Made by a program: the position numbers and the translations under genes
Shown: positions 43,774-52,551 of the stretch, in pieces
Numbering within the stretch: position 1 is the first letter of the stretch
How the letters are laid out: each line of letters starts with the position of its first letter
The notes under the pieces: generated by a model
What the model was told of the DNA's origin: nothing
The model's database searches: none
The model's input: the letters and a program-made list of their open reading frames with translations, nothing else
DNA from: Muriicola sp. Z0-33
GTDB taxonomy: Bacteria; Bacteroidota; Bacteroidia; Flavobacteriales; Flavobacteriaceae
DNA length: 64,000 nucleotides
Assembly: GCF_026126425.1 (NCBI RefSeq)
Contig: NZ_JAFMPW010000012.1
Location: forward strand, 18,991 to 82,990
Direction: 5' to 3'

Positions 43774-43925
43774 CCGCCATAACTAGCTAATGTAAATAAT
43801 GCAGCTCTGGAAAAGTACTCTTTTGAAAGACACTCTTTGGTCTCATTTTTTGGGTATTTATTTGAATTAGTCATCAATACACTTCAGGGCTGCCATTTAC
43901 ATTATAAATCAAACATAAAGTTAAT
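43774..43925 (+). promoter_or_regulatory. Structured 5' leader of susC
   Basis: Downstream of the -7 box TACTTTG (43767-43773), GCAGCTCTG at 43801-43809 can pair with CAGGGCTGC at 43885-43893, closing a loop of about 75 bases that holds the conserved TCTCATTTTTT and TTTGAATTAG segments. No T-run follows the 3' arm. A 23-codon frame runs through the 5' arm. A diverged copy at 49342-49460 preserves the helix with a T-to-C change that turns a wobble pair into a Watson-Crick pair. Confidence 0.6.
43799..43870 (+). CDS. Possible 23-residue leader peptide of susC
   Basis: ATG 43799 opens 23 codons ending with TAG 43868-43870, about 55 bp before susC. Its last residues, SHFLGIYLN, are echoed in the orphan copy as SHFLDCNYLN in the same frame. 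In that copy the start is AAG and codon 4 is TGA in place of TGG. Translation here would open the leader helix. It may equally be an accident of RNA-level conservation. Confidence 0.35.
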   Translation: MQLWKSTLLKDTLWSHFLGIYLN

Positions 43926-46900
43926 ATGAAAAAAAAATGTAATTGGCTATGCATGCTCTTCCTCCTGGGAATCAGCCTGGCATATGCACAACAGGAGAAA
44001 ACGGTATCTGGTGCCGTTACCGACCAAAATGGTTTTCCCCTTCCGGGAGTAAATATTTTGGTAAAAGGGACAACTACCGGAACACAATCGGATTTTGATG
44101 GCAATTATTCTATTACCGCTAACGTAGGTAATACCCTTGTCTTTTCTTATTTAGGACAACTAACCACAGAAAGAACAGTAGGTGCTGATAATACCATTAA
44201 CGTACAGATGCAAGAGGACGCTCAGGCGTTGGAAGAAGTAATTGTGATTGGATATGGTAATCAGGAAGAGAAGAAGATCATTCAAAACGTGGGTATTGTC
44301 AAAGAAGAGGCAATTGAAAATCTTCAGGTAAATTCCGCTGATCAGTTACTACAGGGACAATCTGCCGGTACACAAATTGTGAACGCTTCCGGGGTACTTG
44401 GATCCGCAGCAGTAATACGTGTACGGGGTGTTAATTCTATCAATGCAGGTAGTCAGCCTTTAATCGTAATTGATGGGGTACCTATTACCGATACCGCTAC
44501 CAATACACTGAACCGGGGAGGTAATACTGGTATTAACCCATTGTCTTATGTAAACGCCAATGATATTGCATCACTTACGGTCTTAAAAGATGCGGGTGCA
44601 ACTTCTATCTACGGTTCAAGAGGAGCAAATGGTGTAATTCTTATTACCACTAAAAAGGGTAGAAGAAATTCCAAAACGACTTTAACCCTGGATGTGAATA
44701 CGCAGTTTACGAATTCAACAGACGTACCTGATATTTTAACTGCCGACGAATTCAGGAGATTTAAATCTGACGTGGCCACATTACAAAATGGCGCTACTGT
44801 CACTCCGGAAGACCTTGGCTTGGGAGCCATAGGATCGGGAGGTACAGACTGGCTAAGTGGCGTTCAACGTACAGGTATTTCTCAAAATTACAATCTTGGG
44901 ATCAGAGGAGGTAGTGAAAAATCTTCCTTCTTCTTCGGAGCAGATTTCCAGGACACAGAAGGTTTTATTATTGGGAACGATCAGCAGAGAGCTGCTGCCA
45001 GGATAAATTTAGATACAGATGTAACAGACTGGCTAAAAGCCGGAATGAACCTGGGGATAACCAATACAAGACTAAACAGGGTGGGTGTTGAAAATAATAT
45101 CAACGCACCATTTACTACAGCCTTCCTGCAGAGTCCTGTAGTCCCCGCGTATGACGATGAAGGAAATTTTGTGCAGTCGGGTTCTTTTATCCCAAACATT
45201 TTTGCCAGGGTGGCACTCAATACGGATGAACTTAAAACATTCAGAGTAATCGGGAACTTCTTTACAGAATTAACCCCAATTAAAAATGTCACCTGGCGTT
45301 CAGAATTGGGTGTGGACAAATTAGAATTGGAAGAATTTATCAGAAACGCAGAATTTAACTCGCCTGGTGGGTTTGCACAACAGATTAATACCGCTGAAGA
45401 CAGGTGGTTAACCAACCAAACCCTAACCTATGCCAACACCTTTGGTGAAGATCATACACTATCAGCACTGATAGGGTTAAATTACGAAGAAACGCTTAGA
45501 AGCAGGTCTAATGTTTCCTCCACAGGATTTCTTACAGATGATTTAAGGAACCTGGGTTCAGGATCTACACCTACCGTACTAAACGGAGATAGATTTCCGT
45601 CAAGATTATACGGACTATTCTCCAGGGTATCCTATGATTACAAAGGAAAATATCTTGTAGAAGGATCTGTAAGACGTGATGGTTCCTCGAGGTTTGGAGC
45701 CAACAACCGCTTTGGATATTTTTGGTCGGCAGCCGCAGGCTGGGTGATTACCGGTGAAAATTTTATGGATGACGTTACCTGGATAGATTATCTGTCCTTA
45801 CGAGCAAGTTTAGGTACAGTTGGTAATGACCGTTTGGGAACCTTCCCTTCTCTGGGATTATTTAATGCAGGGGCAATTGCAGATTACAACGGTGAATCCG
45901 GGGTAATACCCAACCAACCAGAGAATCCGGATCTTAAATGGGAAGAAAGTGAAACACTCGATATTGGACTTAAATCCACTTTCTTCAACGGCAGGCTTAA
46001 TTTCAATGTGGCTTACTTTCAAAAGACCACCAGCGACCTGTTATTAAATCAGGTTCTACCACCTCAAACTGGTTTCGCAACAATAAGCAGAAACATTGGT
46101 GAGATGGAAAATACCGGTTGGGAATTTGAAATAAGCTCGGTTAACGTCCGTTCGGAAAACTTTGAATGGAGAACCAATTTTAACCTGGCAACCATAGACA
46201 ACAAAGTATTAAAACTAAATGCTGATGCTGCAACAGACGCTCAGGGAAGAAGAATTATCGACGGGCCTATACAGAGAGCTATAGAAGGAGAGTCCCTGAA
46301 CAATTTCTTCCTCATCAGATATGTAGGTGTAAATCCTCAGACTGGAGATGCAGAATGGTTAGATGTAGATGGAAATGTTACCAACAACCCCGGATCTGCT
46401 GACCGAGTGGTAACTGGAAGTCCTTTACCAGACTTTTCCGGAGGTATAACCAACACCTTCAAATATAAAGATTTGGATCTGTCTGTTCTGATGAATTACT
46501 CTGTTGGGAATGACGTGGTAATAGACGGACTAAGATTTGCCGATGGGAACGACGCCATTGGAGGGATAGTTAATATCAGAAAACAAAACCTGGATTACTG
46601 GGAATCAGCTGGAGACAATTCCTTTTTACCCAGCCCTACAAGTTCTACATTTAACTTGTTTAATCAGCGTTCAACGCAACAACAGTTAGATGCTTCTTAT
46701 TTAAGGATAAAGAATATCACTCTTGGATATAATGTGCCGGAAAAAGCACTAGACAGGTTGGGAGATATCTTTACGGGCATCAGATTGTATGCTACAGCTA
46801 CAAATCTTGTAACCTTTAAGAAGGATGAAATGAAAGGCATAGATCCTGAAGTAACAGATGATATTGATCCACTATTTCAGGGAGAGTCATTCTTTACAGC

Positions 46901-46946
46901 ACCTCAGGCAAAGTCCATATTATTTGGGGCAAGACTACAATTCTAA
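43926..46946 (+). CDS. SusC/RagA-family TonB-dependent outer-membrane transporter
   Basis: The 1006-residue protein has a signal peptide ending SLAYAQQ, a carboxypeptidase-like beta-sandwich (about 25-100: VSGAVTDQNGFPLPGVNILVKG), the TonB box/hinge region EEVIVIGYG near 105, the plug (about 115-230, with KDAGATSIYGSRGANGVILI), and a 22-strand barrel ending AKSILFGARLQF. It imports glycan or peptide oligomers with the SusD lipoprotein encoded 17 bp downstream. The substrate is not predictable, as no glycoside hydrolase lies nearby. Confidence 0.95.
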   Translation: MKKKCNWLCMLFLLGISLAYAQQEKTVSGAVTDQNGFPLPGVNILVKGTTTGTQSDFDGNYSITANVGNTLVFSYLGQLTTERTVGADNTINVQMQEDAQALEEVIVIGYGNQEEKKIIQNVGIVKEEAIENLQVNSADQLLQGQSAGTQIVNASGVLGSAAVIRVRGVNSINAGSQPLIVIDGVPITDTATNTLNRGGNTGINPLSYVNANDIASLTVLKDAGATSIYGSRGANGVILITTKKGRRNSKTTLTLDVNTQFTNSTDVPDILTADEFRRFKSDVATLQNGATVTPEDLGLGAIGSGGTDWLSGVQRTGISQNYNLGIRGGSEKSSFFFGADFQDTEGFIIGNDQQRAAARINLDTDVTDWLKAGMNLGITNTRLNRVGVENNINAPFTTAFLQSPVVPAYDDEGNFVQSGSFIPNIFARVALNTDELKTFRVIGNFFTELTPIKNVTWRSELGVDKLELEEFIRNAEFNSPGGFAQQINTAEDRWLTNQTLTYANTFGEDHTLSALIGLNYEETLRSRSNVSSTGFLTDDLRNLGSGSTPTVLNGDRFPSRLYGLFSRVSYDYKGKYLVEGSVRRDGSSRFGANNRFGYFWSAAAGWVITGENFMDDVTWIDYLSLRASLGTVGNDRLGTFPSLGLFNAGAIADYNGESGVIPNQPENPDLKWEESETLDIGLKSTFFNGRLNFNVAYFQKTTSDLLLNQVLPPQTGFATISRNIGEMENTGWEFEISSVNVRSENFEWRTNFNLATIDNKVLKLNADAATDAQGRRIIDGPIQRAIEGESLNNFFLIRYVGVNPQTGDAEWLDVDGNVTNNPGSADRVVTGSPLPDFSGGITNTFKYKDLDLSVLMNYSVGNDVVIDGLRFADGNDAIGGIVNIRKQNLDYWESAGDNSFLPSPTSSTFNLFNQRSTQQQLDASYLRIKNITLGYNVPEKALDRLGDIFTGIRLYATATNLVTFKKDEMKGIDPEVTDDIDPLFQGESFFTAPQAKSILFGARLQF

Positions 46947-46963
46947 TTAAAAAAAATAGCAAA

Positions 46964-48373
46964 ATGAAAACATATAAAATTATTGCAGCACTTGTAGGTC
47001 TGGTATTGGTTTTCTCATGTGAAAATCAGTTGGAGGTACTTCCGGAAGACAGTGTAGCATCAAATACGGTATTTAACTCGTTTGCAACCATAAATGGTGC
47101 AGTGGTAGGTATCTACAGTAAAAATCAAAGTGGCGATCTAAATGGAATGGCCCAATTGACATCAGATTTTATGGCAGACGATGTAAACTTCGTTGGAAGT
47201 TTTCCATCACTACAGGAAATTGATCAATTTCAAACCCTGGCAACCAACACCTCTATAGACAACATTTGGTTAGATGGTTATGAGCTCATAGGAGCTGCCA
47301 ATAATGTAATTGGGAATCTTCCGGATGTTACTGACGTAGGTGGTCTGGATGAAGCTACAAAAGCGAGATTCATTGCAGAAGCCAAATTCTTAAGAGCGGT
47401 GACGTATTTTCAATTGGTCAACCTTTTTGCACAACCCTATCAGGTGGCACAGGGAAGTAACCTGGGAGTACCTCTGGTATTGCAACCATTTGAGGGAGGA
47501 GACATCTCCGAGTTTCAATTAGAACGTTCAACAGTAAACGAAGTTCATGCACAGATTGAACAGGATTTACTGGATGCAGCGGCCATTCTTCCAGCAAGTA
47601 ATGGTACAAGAGCTGAGTCAGGAGCGGCAAGGGCCTTACTGGCAAGGTTGTATTTATACAGGGAACAATGGGGCCAGGCGGCCGCATTGGCAGATCAGGT
47701 AATTTCCTCAGGCGACTATGCGCTAGCGGCAGATTATGATTTTTACGATGACAACCCAGGTTCTTCTGAGAATATTTTTGTGGTGGTTAACACCCCAACA
47801 GACGGGCCTCAGGAAGTTGCAGGGTCTGATGAAGTGTATGTGAACTTTTACAATGCTTCCCCTGGGGGAAGAGGTGACGCGCCTTTCAGCCAGTCGCTTA
47901 TTGACGCTTATGCTGCGGAACCAGGCGACAGAAGATTTGATGAACTTTCTGTATCGGCTTTCGATGCAGGGGGTAATGATACCTTCTTCACCACTAAATA
48001 TCCGGATATTGTAAACAATGCTTCGGATGGGATGGTGCTCAGGATTACAGAAATGTATCTGATCCGTGCAGAAGCCAACGTCAGAACAGGAGGTTCTGTA
48101 GGTGATTCACCATTAAACGATATCAACCTGTTGAGATCAAGGGCCGGACTTGCAAATCTCGGGGCAGTAGATCTTGCGGCTGTTCAATTAGAGCGAAGGA
48201 AAGAACTTTGTTTTGAAGGCCACAGAAGAATGGATCTTCTGCGCAATAATGAAAATCTTCGTCCTGGTGGAGGTGCTGAATCTGCTCCCGGAGCAGACAA
48301 GGTCATCTTCCCTATTGTTGAAGACGAATTCACCAACAATCCGAATATTACTCAGAATCCGGGTAATTTCTAA
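46964..48373 (+). CDS. SusD/RagB-family nutrient-binding lipoprotein
   Basis: The 469-residue protein has a lipobox ending VLVFSC (Cys19), then LEVLPEDSVASNTVFNS, TPR-like helices (AKFLRAVTYFQLVNLFAQPY; ARALLARLYLYREQWGQAA), and the C-terminal RKELCFEGHRRMDLLRN signature of the RagB/SusD family. It caps the SusC channel at the cell surface and captures the substrate. It forms an operon with susC and ends before a hairpin at 48395. Confidence 0.94.
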   Translation: MKTYKIIAALVGLVLVFSCENQLEVLPEDSVASNTVFNSFATINGAVVGIYSKNQSGDLNGMAQLTSDFMADDVNFVGSFPSLQEIDQFQTLATNTSIDNIWLDGYELIGAANNVIGNLPDVTDVGGLDEATKARFIAEAKFLRAVTYFQLVNLFAQPYQVAQGSNLGVPLVLQPFEGGDISEFQLERSTVNEVHAQIEQDLLDAAAILPASNGTRAESGAARALLARLYLYREQWGQAAALADQVISSGDYALAADYDFYDDNPGSSENIFVVVNTPTDGPQEVAGSDEVYVNFYNASPGGRGDAPFSQSLIDAYAAEPGDRRFDELSVSAFDAGGNDTFFTTKYPDIVNNASDGMVLRITEMYLIRAEANVRTGGSVGDSPLNDINLLRSRAGLANLGAVDLAAVQLERRKELCFEGHRRMDLLRNNENLRPGGGAESAPGADKVIFPIVEDEFTNNPNITQNPGNF

Positions 48374-48394
48374 AAAGATGGTATAATAATTGAC

Positions 48395-48441
48395 CTCAAA
48401 ACCATTAAAGCTAATCATTGCTTTAATGGTTTTTGAGTTTT
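48395..48441 (+). terminator. Terminator or attenuator hairpin after susD
   Basis: A 17-bp arm (48395-48411) pairs with 48420-48437 with one bulge and is followed by TTTT. The loop bases TAATCATT together with the top of the left arm are also complementary to 48449-48459, so an alternative 11-bp helix can replace or knot with it. Confidence 0.7.
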
Positions 48442-48540
48442 AGAAAGGAATGATTAGCTTACACTATTAACAACGAACTTATAGCGTTTAGGGCCATATC
48501 TATAGAACTCAACAAGACTATTAGTAAAACTCATATCAAG

Positions 48541-49233
48541 ATGAAAAAAATCCCGATTGCTGTCATTTTTCTGATCTGTTCTATTGGCGTTGCCCAGATT
48601 CAAAATCAGCAATTAAACAGACTGAGTGATCTGGAATTTTATGTACGCACTAACAATCCTACCTACAGTGCCGCAGAAGGTTCCAGGTATCTGAATGACG
48701 AATTTCTGCCGGCCAGAATTAATGGGATTCAGAAAACCCAACTATTGCGTTTTAATGTACCAGACAACGTAGTAGAGGTAATGAATAGTAAAAATGAAAT
48801 TATGGCATTGTCCTTTAAAAAAGGATATACCATAAAGATCATGGACGGCCTTTTTAAAGTATATGAAACGCACCAATATCTAGATAAGGACGGCAAAAAG
48901 CAAACCACATTTTTTGAAAAGCTCTACGAAGAAGGAAACTTTAAACTGTATTTAAAAGAGAATATCAAATTTACCCCGGCAAAGAAAGCTAAAAGTGGTT
49001 ATGAACCTGCTAAACCAGCGACTTTCATAAAAGTAAATGACACCTTTTATGCCTTAGGTTTTAATACTGAATCCGAATTGTTGACAGTACTTCCACTAAA
49101 ACGCAAAAAGCTAATACCTCTTTTTGGAGAACATGCCCAAACCATGGAAAAAATGATCAAATCTGAAAAGTTAAATATAAAAGACAAGGAAGACCTGACC
49201 GCCCTGTTTGTAGCCTATTTTAAACTCTTGTAA
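48541..49233 (+). CDS. Secreted protein of unknown function downstream of susCD
   Basis: The 230-residue protein starts with a signal peptide ending IGVAQ. The mature region has mixed strands and helices, with a Lys-rich stretch FTPAKKAKSGYEPAKPATF, and no family I recognise. It is in the same direction as susD, 167 bp downstream, beyond the hairpin pair at 48395-48459, so its expression may depend on read-through. It may be an accessory part of the uptake system. Confidence 0.7.
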   Translation: MKKIPIAVIFLICSIGVAQIQNQQLNRLSDLEFYVRTNNPTYSAAEGSRYLNDEFLPARINGIQKTQLLRFNVPDNVVEVMNSKNEIMALSFKKGYTIKIMDGLFKVYETHQYLDKDGKKQTTFFEKLYEEGNFKLYLKENIKFTPAKKAKSGYEPAKPATFIKVNDTFYALGFNTESELLTVLPLKRKKLIPLFGEHAQTMEKMIKSEKLNIKDKEDLTALFVAYFKLL

Positions 49234-49285
49234 CTATATGTGCGATATATCGCAAAAGGGAAGCGTAAGTTTTTATCGGAAATAG

Positions 49286-49295
49286 TAAACGTTTA
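49286..49295. promoter_or_regulatory. Second copy of palindrome TAAACGTTTA, orphan promoter
   Basis: It is identical to the site before susC within a 21-bp block (49284-49304) and again lies 43 bp before a -7 box, TAATTTG (49329-49335). Confidence 0.6.
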
Positions 49296-49341
49296 TAAGC
49301 ATTTACTGGAAATTAAGTTCTAGCTCGTTAATTTGACCTAA

Positions 49342-49460
49342 CAATCTAACTAAATAAAAAGCAGCCCTGAGCACTTACTTCTAAAAAACTTCTGTCTCAT
49401 TTTTTAGACTGTAATTATTTGAATTAGCTATCAAAAGAAATCAGGGCTGTATTTTTTTTT
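49342..49460 (+). ncRNA. Candidate small RNA: orphan copy of the susC leader with terminator
   Basis: From the predicted start a few bases after the -7 box TAATTTG (49329-49335), the transcript would contain GCAGCCCTGA (49361-49370) pairing with TCAGGGCTGT (49441-49450), followed by nine T after TA. The enclosed segment keeps GTCTCATTTTTT and ATTATTTGAATTAG from the susC leader. No plus-strand gene follows, because the next gene is on the minus strand, so the product would be a free RNA of about 117 bases. It may act in trans on the regulator that reads the susC leader. Confidence 0.6.
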
Positions 49461-49501
49461 AACCCATCTGCAACATTACATAAAGATTGAATTCGGCACC
49501 A

Positions 49502-50008
49502 TTAATTTACTTTCCTGTATAATCCATCGAAAGAAACACTGACAACTTTATCATCTTGCAGTACCTCCCATAGTTGCCTTACCGTACCATCTGCATTAGC
49601 TGTCCAGGTAATCCTATTTATGTAGGCCTTTCCGTCGGGACGTAAAAACTCATCAGAAGCCAGTATCATCTGGTTCCCTACTCTATTACCCTTGAGCTTT
49701 AAATGATTACCGGAATTATCTATCCACAATTGTTCCCATTGTTGTGTTCTCAGGTTATAAAAATTGGTGCTGGCACCCGTGTACCCAGCTGTTGCGCTGG
49801 TCCAATTCTCTTTTAGGATGCAACCTTTTTGATCTTTGACAATGGTGTTTTTACCGGCGGGTGATCCGTCAGTATTCGTCACTTCCCAATCACCCAACCA
49901 AAAATCAAAGGCCATATGAGAATCACTGCAACAGGCACAGTCATCGGTTTGGGTAAATGCGATACAACTGCCAATTAAAAATGCCGATAAAAACAAGTAT
50001 TTCTTCAT
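49502..50008 (-). CDS. Secreted lipocalin-like/DUF1579-type protein
   Basis: From ATG 50008 (MKKYLFLSAFLIGS) the protein has 168 residues and a signal peptide ending IAFTQ; the frame start at 50044 is rejected. A Cys cluster DCACCSDSH precedes FDFWLGDWEVTNTDG, a motif of DUF1579-like small beta-barrel proteins, and the chain continues as beta strands (WEQLWIDNSGNHLKLKG, WEVLQDDKVVSVSFDG). Ligand and role are unknown. Confidence 0.75.
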   Translation of the reverse strand: MKKYLFLSAFLIGSCIAFTQTDDCACCSDSHMAFDFWLGDWEVTNTDGSPAGKNTIVKDQKGCILKENWTSATAGYTGASTNFYNLRTQQWEQLWIDNSGNHLKLKGNRVGNQMILASDEFLRPDGKAYINRITWTANADGTVRQLWEVLQDDKVVSVSFDGLYRKVN

Positions 50009-50223
50009 ATAATAAAAGGTTTTGAGCCACTTATAAAAATACAAAATACTATCCCTTTCAGGGGTATGTGTTTTGATTTTTCTTCGATTAAATTCTCACA
50101 TTATTCGGTGAAATATTTTGGCCAATTATACAATTCATTACGAAAACGTTAAAAAATAGATAAATCACCTGATTTTTAGTTGAATGCCCATGCAACCCAA
50201 CATCCAAAACGCTGTTTTGCCCG

Positions 50224-50231
50224 TATATTTG
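50224..50231 (+). promoter_or_regulatory. -7 promoter box TATATTTG of the 64-residue ORF
   Basis: Exact TAnnTTTG match 19 bp before the ATG at 50251. Confidence 0.5.
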
Positions 50232-50250
50232 TAAGAACAAAGAATAAGCA

Positions 50251-50445
50251 ATGGAAAATCAGTATTGTAAAGTAGGAGCAGTGACTCCGATAGATCAGGG
50301 AAGACAGGCAATAGCGCTATTAGAATTTCGATATCAAAGTTTTTTGGAAAAGGCGGCCAATATGGAATATTCAGATGCCAGATTGCGTGAATTTTTTGAG
50401 CAGAAGGCCCTCAAGTTTAAGAAAGTCCTTGAAAATTTAGTATAA
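50251..50445 (+). CDS. Small helical cytoplasmic protein, unknown function
   Basis: The 64-residue protein is mostly helical: QAIALLEFRYQSFLEKAANME, then REFFEQKALKFKKVLENL. No membrane segment or known motif is visible. A consensus -7 box just upstream supports expression. It converges on pyrF with a gap of 7 bp between stop codons. Confidence 0.6.
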   Translation: MENQYCKVGAVTPIDQGRQAIALLEFRYQSFLEKAANMEYSDARLREFFEQKALKFKKVLENLV

Positions 50446-50452
50446 GGAAGTG

Positions 50453-51274
50453 CTAATGCTTCGCTGCTAAAATAGCTGCCATTTGCTGTTGTAGTTCTTT
50501 GGCTTTTGCAGCGGCCATAGTATCAAAATCTGACCCCTTGGAAGCATAAATAATACCCCTGGCAGAATTTATCAGTAATCCTACATTCTTGTTCATTCCA
50601 TAATGACAGACCTGCTCTAAACTTCCGCCCTGTGCCCCAACACCTGGAACCAAAAGAAAGCTCTCAGGGACAATCTCTCTTATTTCCGATAAAAATTCGG
50701 CCTTGGTGGCACCAACAACGTACATCAGATTTTCGGCATTGCGGTACGTCTTCGAAGTTTCCAATACCTCTTTATACAATTCCTGCTCCTCCAAAAGTTT
50801 AGTTTGAAAATCAAAAGCGCCCTCATTGGAGGTTAAGGCAAGGAGAATGGCATGCTTATCTTTGAATGCCAAAAAAGGTTCAACAGAATCTCTCCCCATA
50901 TAGGGAGCAATGGTAATGGCATCAAAACTCAATGCTTCAAAAAACGCCTGGGCATACCTGTTAGAAGTATTTCCAATGTCACCTCTTTTAGCATCGGCAA
51001 TGGTAAATATCTCCGGGTATTTTGCATTTAAATAGTTAATGGTCTTTTCCAAAGATTTCCAGCCTTTGAGTCCGTACGCTTCATAAAATGCAGTATTGGG
51101 TTTATAGGCTACACACAAATGGTGTGTCTTGTTTATTATGGCCTTGTTAAATGCAAATATGGGATCTTCTTCTTCCAGTAAATGCTCTGGCAACTTCTTC
51201 AGGTCAGGATCTAATCCAATACAAAGGAAAGAGGCTTTTAAGTGAATTTGATTAATAAGTTCCCGGGTAGTCAT
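50453..51274 (-). CDS. pyrF: Orotidine 5'-phosphate decarboxylase
   Basis: The 273-residue protein is of the type 2 (long) OMP decarboxylase group. The active-site motif DAKRGDIGNTS is near residue 92, SLCIGLDPDLKKLPEHL-type residues open the chain, and LLVPGVGAQGGS with INSARGIIYAS bind the phosphate. It converts OMP to UMP, the last step of de novo pyrimidine synthesis. It lies 88 bp after prfA on the same strand. Confidence 0.95.
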   Translation of the reverse strand: MTTRELINQIHLKASFLCIGLDPDLKKLPEHLLEEEDPIFAFNKAIINKTHHLCVAYKPNTAFYEAYGLKGWKSLEKTINYLNAKYPEIFTIADAKRGDIGNTSNRYAQAFFEALSFDAITIAPYMGRDSVEPFLAFKDKHAILLALTSNEGAFDFQTKLLEEQELYKEVLETSKTYRNAENLMYVVGATKAEFLSEIREIVPESFLLVPGVGAQGGSLEQVCHYGMNKNVGLLINSARGIIYASKGSDFDTMAAAKAKELQQQMAAILAAKH

Positions 51275-51362
51275 ACTTTCCTTCTAAGGCTTCTAATCTT
51301 TTTATTAGTGTTAAGCAAAATGGGATTTTAAAGTAGGGGACAACAGACCATCCATATCCCCT

Positions 51363-52439
51363 TTAAAATATCTCTGATGCTTCTTTAAGTTTTTCGGTAT
51401 TCTCTACCAGGCGCAGTTCATCAATTATTTTCTGAATATCGCCATTAATAATATTTTGCAGATCATAGAGGGTTAATCCTATTCTGTGATCTGTAACTCT
51501 TCCTTGTGGGTAGTTATACGTCCTGATCTTTGCCGATCTGTCTCCACTGCTTACCTGCGAATTTCTTTTGGCTGCATCCTCTTCCTGCCTTTTGGCCAAC
51601 TCAAGATCATAGAGCCGGGAACGCAACACCTTAAAGGCCTTGTCTTTGTTCTTATGTTGAGATTTCTCGTCCTGGCACTGGGCCACCAAACCTGTAGGAA
51701 TATGTGTCAGACGAACCGCTGAATAAGTGGTATTTACCGACTGGCCGCCTGGCCCTGAAGAACAGAAAAAATCAATTCTTACGTCTTTCGGTTCTATTTG
51801 CACATCAAAATCTTCTGCCTCTGGCAGTACCATCACAGTTGCAGCACTTGTATGTACCCTGCCCTGTGTTTCTGTCTGCGGAACTCTTTGAACACGGTGT
51901 ACCCCTGCTTCAAATTTAAGTGTCCCATAGACTTCTTCGCCTGAGACTTCGAAATGTATTTCCTTGTAGCCACCACTGGTGCCTTCACTTAAATCAATGA
52001 TATTGGTTCTCCAACCTTTAGATTCACAGTACTTGGCATACATCCTATAGAGATCTCCTGCAAAAATACTGGCCTCATCACCTCCAGTTCCCGCTCGGAT
52101 CTCCATTACGACATCTTTAGCATCTTCAGGATCTTTTGGAATCAATAAGACCTTGATTTCATCTTCGAGTTTAGGCAAAGCTTCTTTGGCTTCATCCAAT
52201 TGCATCTTGGCCATTTCCAACATTTCTGTATCACTCCCATCGGCAATGATCTCTTCGGCTTCACTAATATTGTTGCTCAACTCTATGTAGGCCTCCCTCT
52301 TGTCCATCAATATTCTAAGATCCTTGTATTCTTTGTTTAGCTGAACATATTTCTTTTGATCAGAAATGATATCCGGCTGGATTATAAGATCAGAAACCTC
52401 ATCAAATCGCTGCTTAACTATATTTAATTTCTCAATCAT
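51363..52439 (-). CDS. prfA: Peptide chain release factor 1
   Basis: The 358-residue protein has the catalytic GGQ in [17 protein letters not shown] near 228 and the stop-codon recognition tripeptide region with [16 protein letters not shown] near 190 (PxT-type). It reads UAA and UAG and hydrolyses peptidyl-tRNA. Domain order and length are normal. It is upstream of pyrF in the same direction. Confidence 0.96.
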   Translation of the reverse strand: MIEKLNIVKQRFDEVSDLIIQPDIISDQKKYVQLNKEYKDLRILMDKREAYIELSNNISEAEEIIADGSDTEMLEMAKMQLDEAKEALPKLEDEIKVLLIPKDPEDAKDVVMEIRAGTGGDEASIFAGDLYRMYAKYCESKGWRTNIIDLSEGTSGGYKEIHFEVSGEEVYGTLKFEAGVHRVQRVPQTETQGRVHTSAATVMVLPEAEDFDVQIEPKDVRIDFFCSSGPGGQSVNTTYSAVRLTHIPTGLVAQCQDEKSQHKNKDKAFKVLRSRLYDLELAKRQEEDAAKRNSQVSSGDRSAKIRTYNYPQGRVTDHRIGLTLYDLQNIINGDIQKIIDELRLVENTEKLKEASEIF

Positions 52440-52551
52440 ACTCGAACTTCACTTGTGATGCGAATTTACAACTTTTTTGGAGGTAATTAGGGTCAATTCT
52501 TACCTGGACCGGGAAGCTTATTGTACGCGACTTTTTAAATCGTTTAACATT

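Noticed and set aside
49342..49460. Reading the orphan susC-leader copy as a degraded coding gene
   Set aside because: In-frame stops and a lost start codon, while the helix and promoter spacing are kept, fit an RNA better than a pseudogene.
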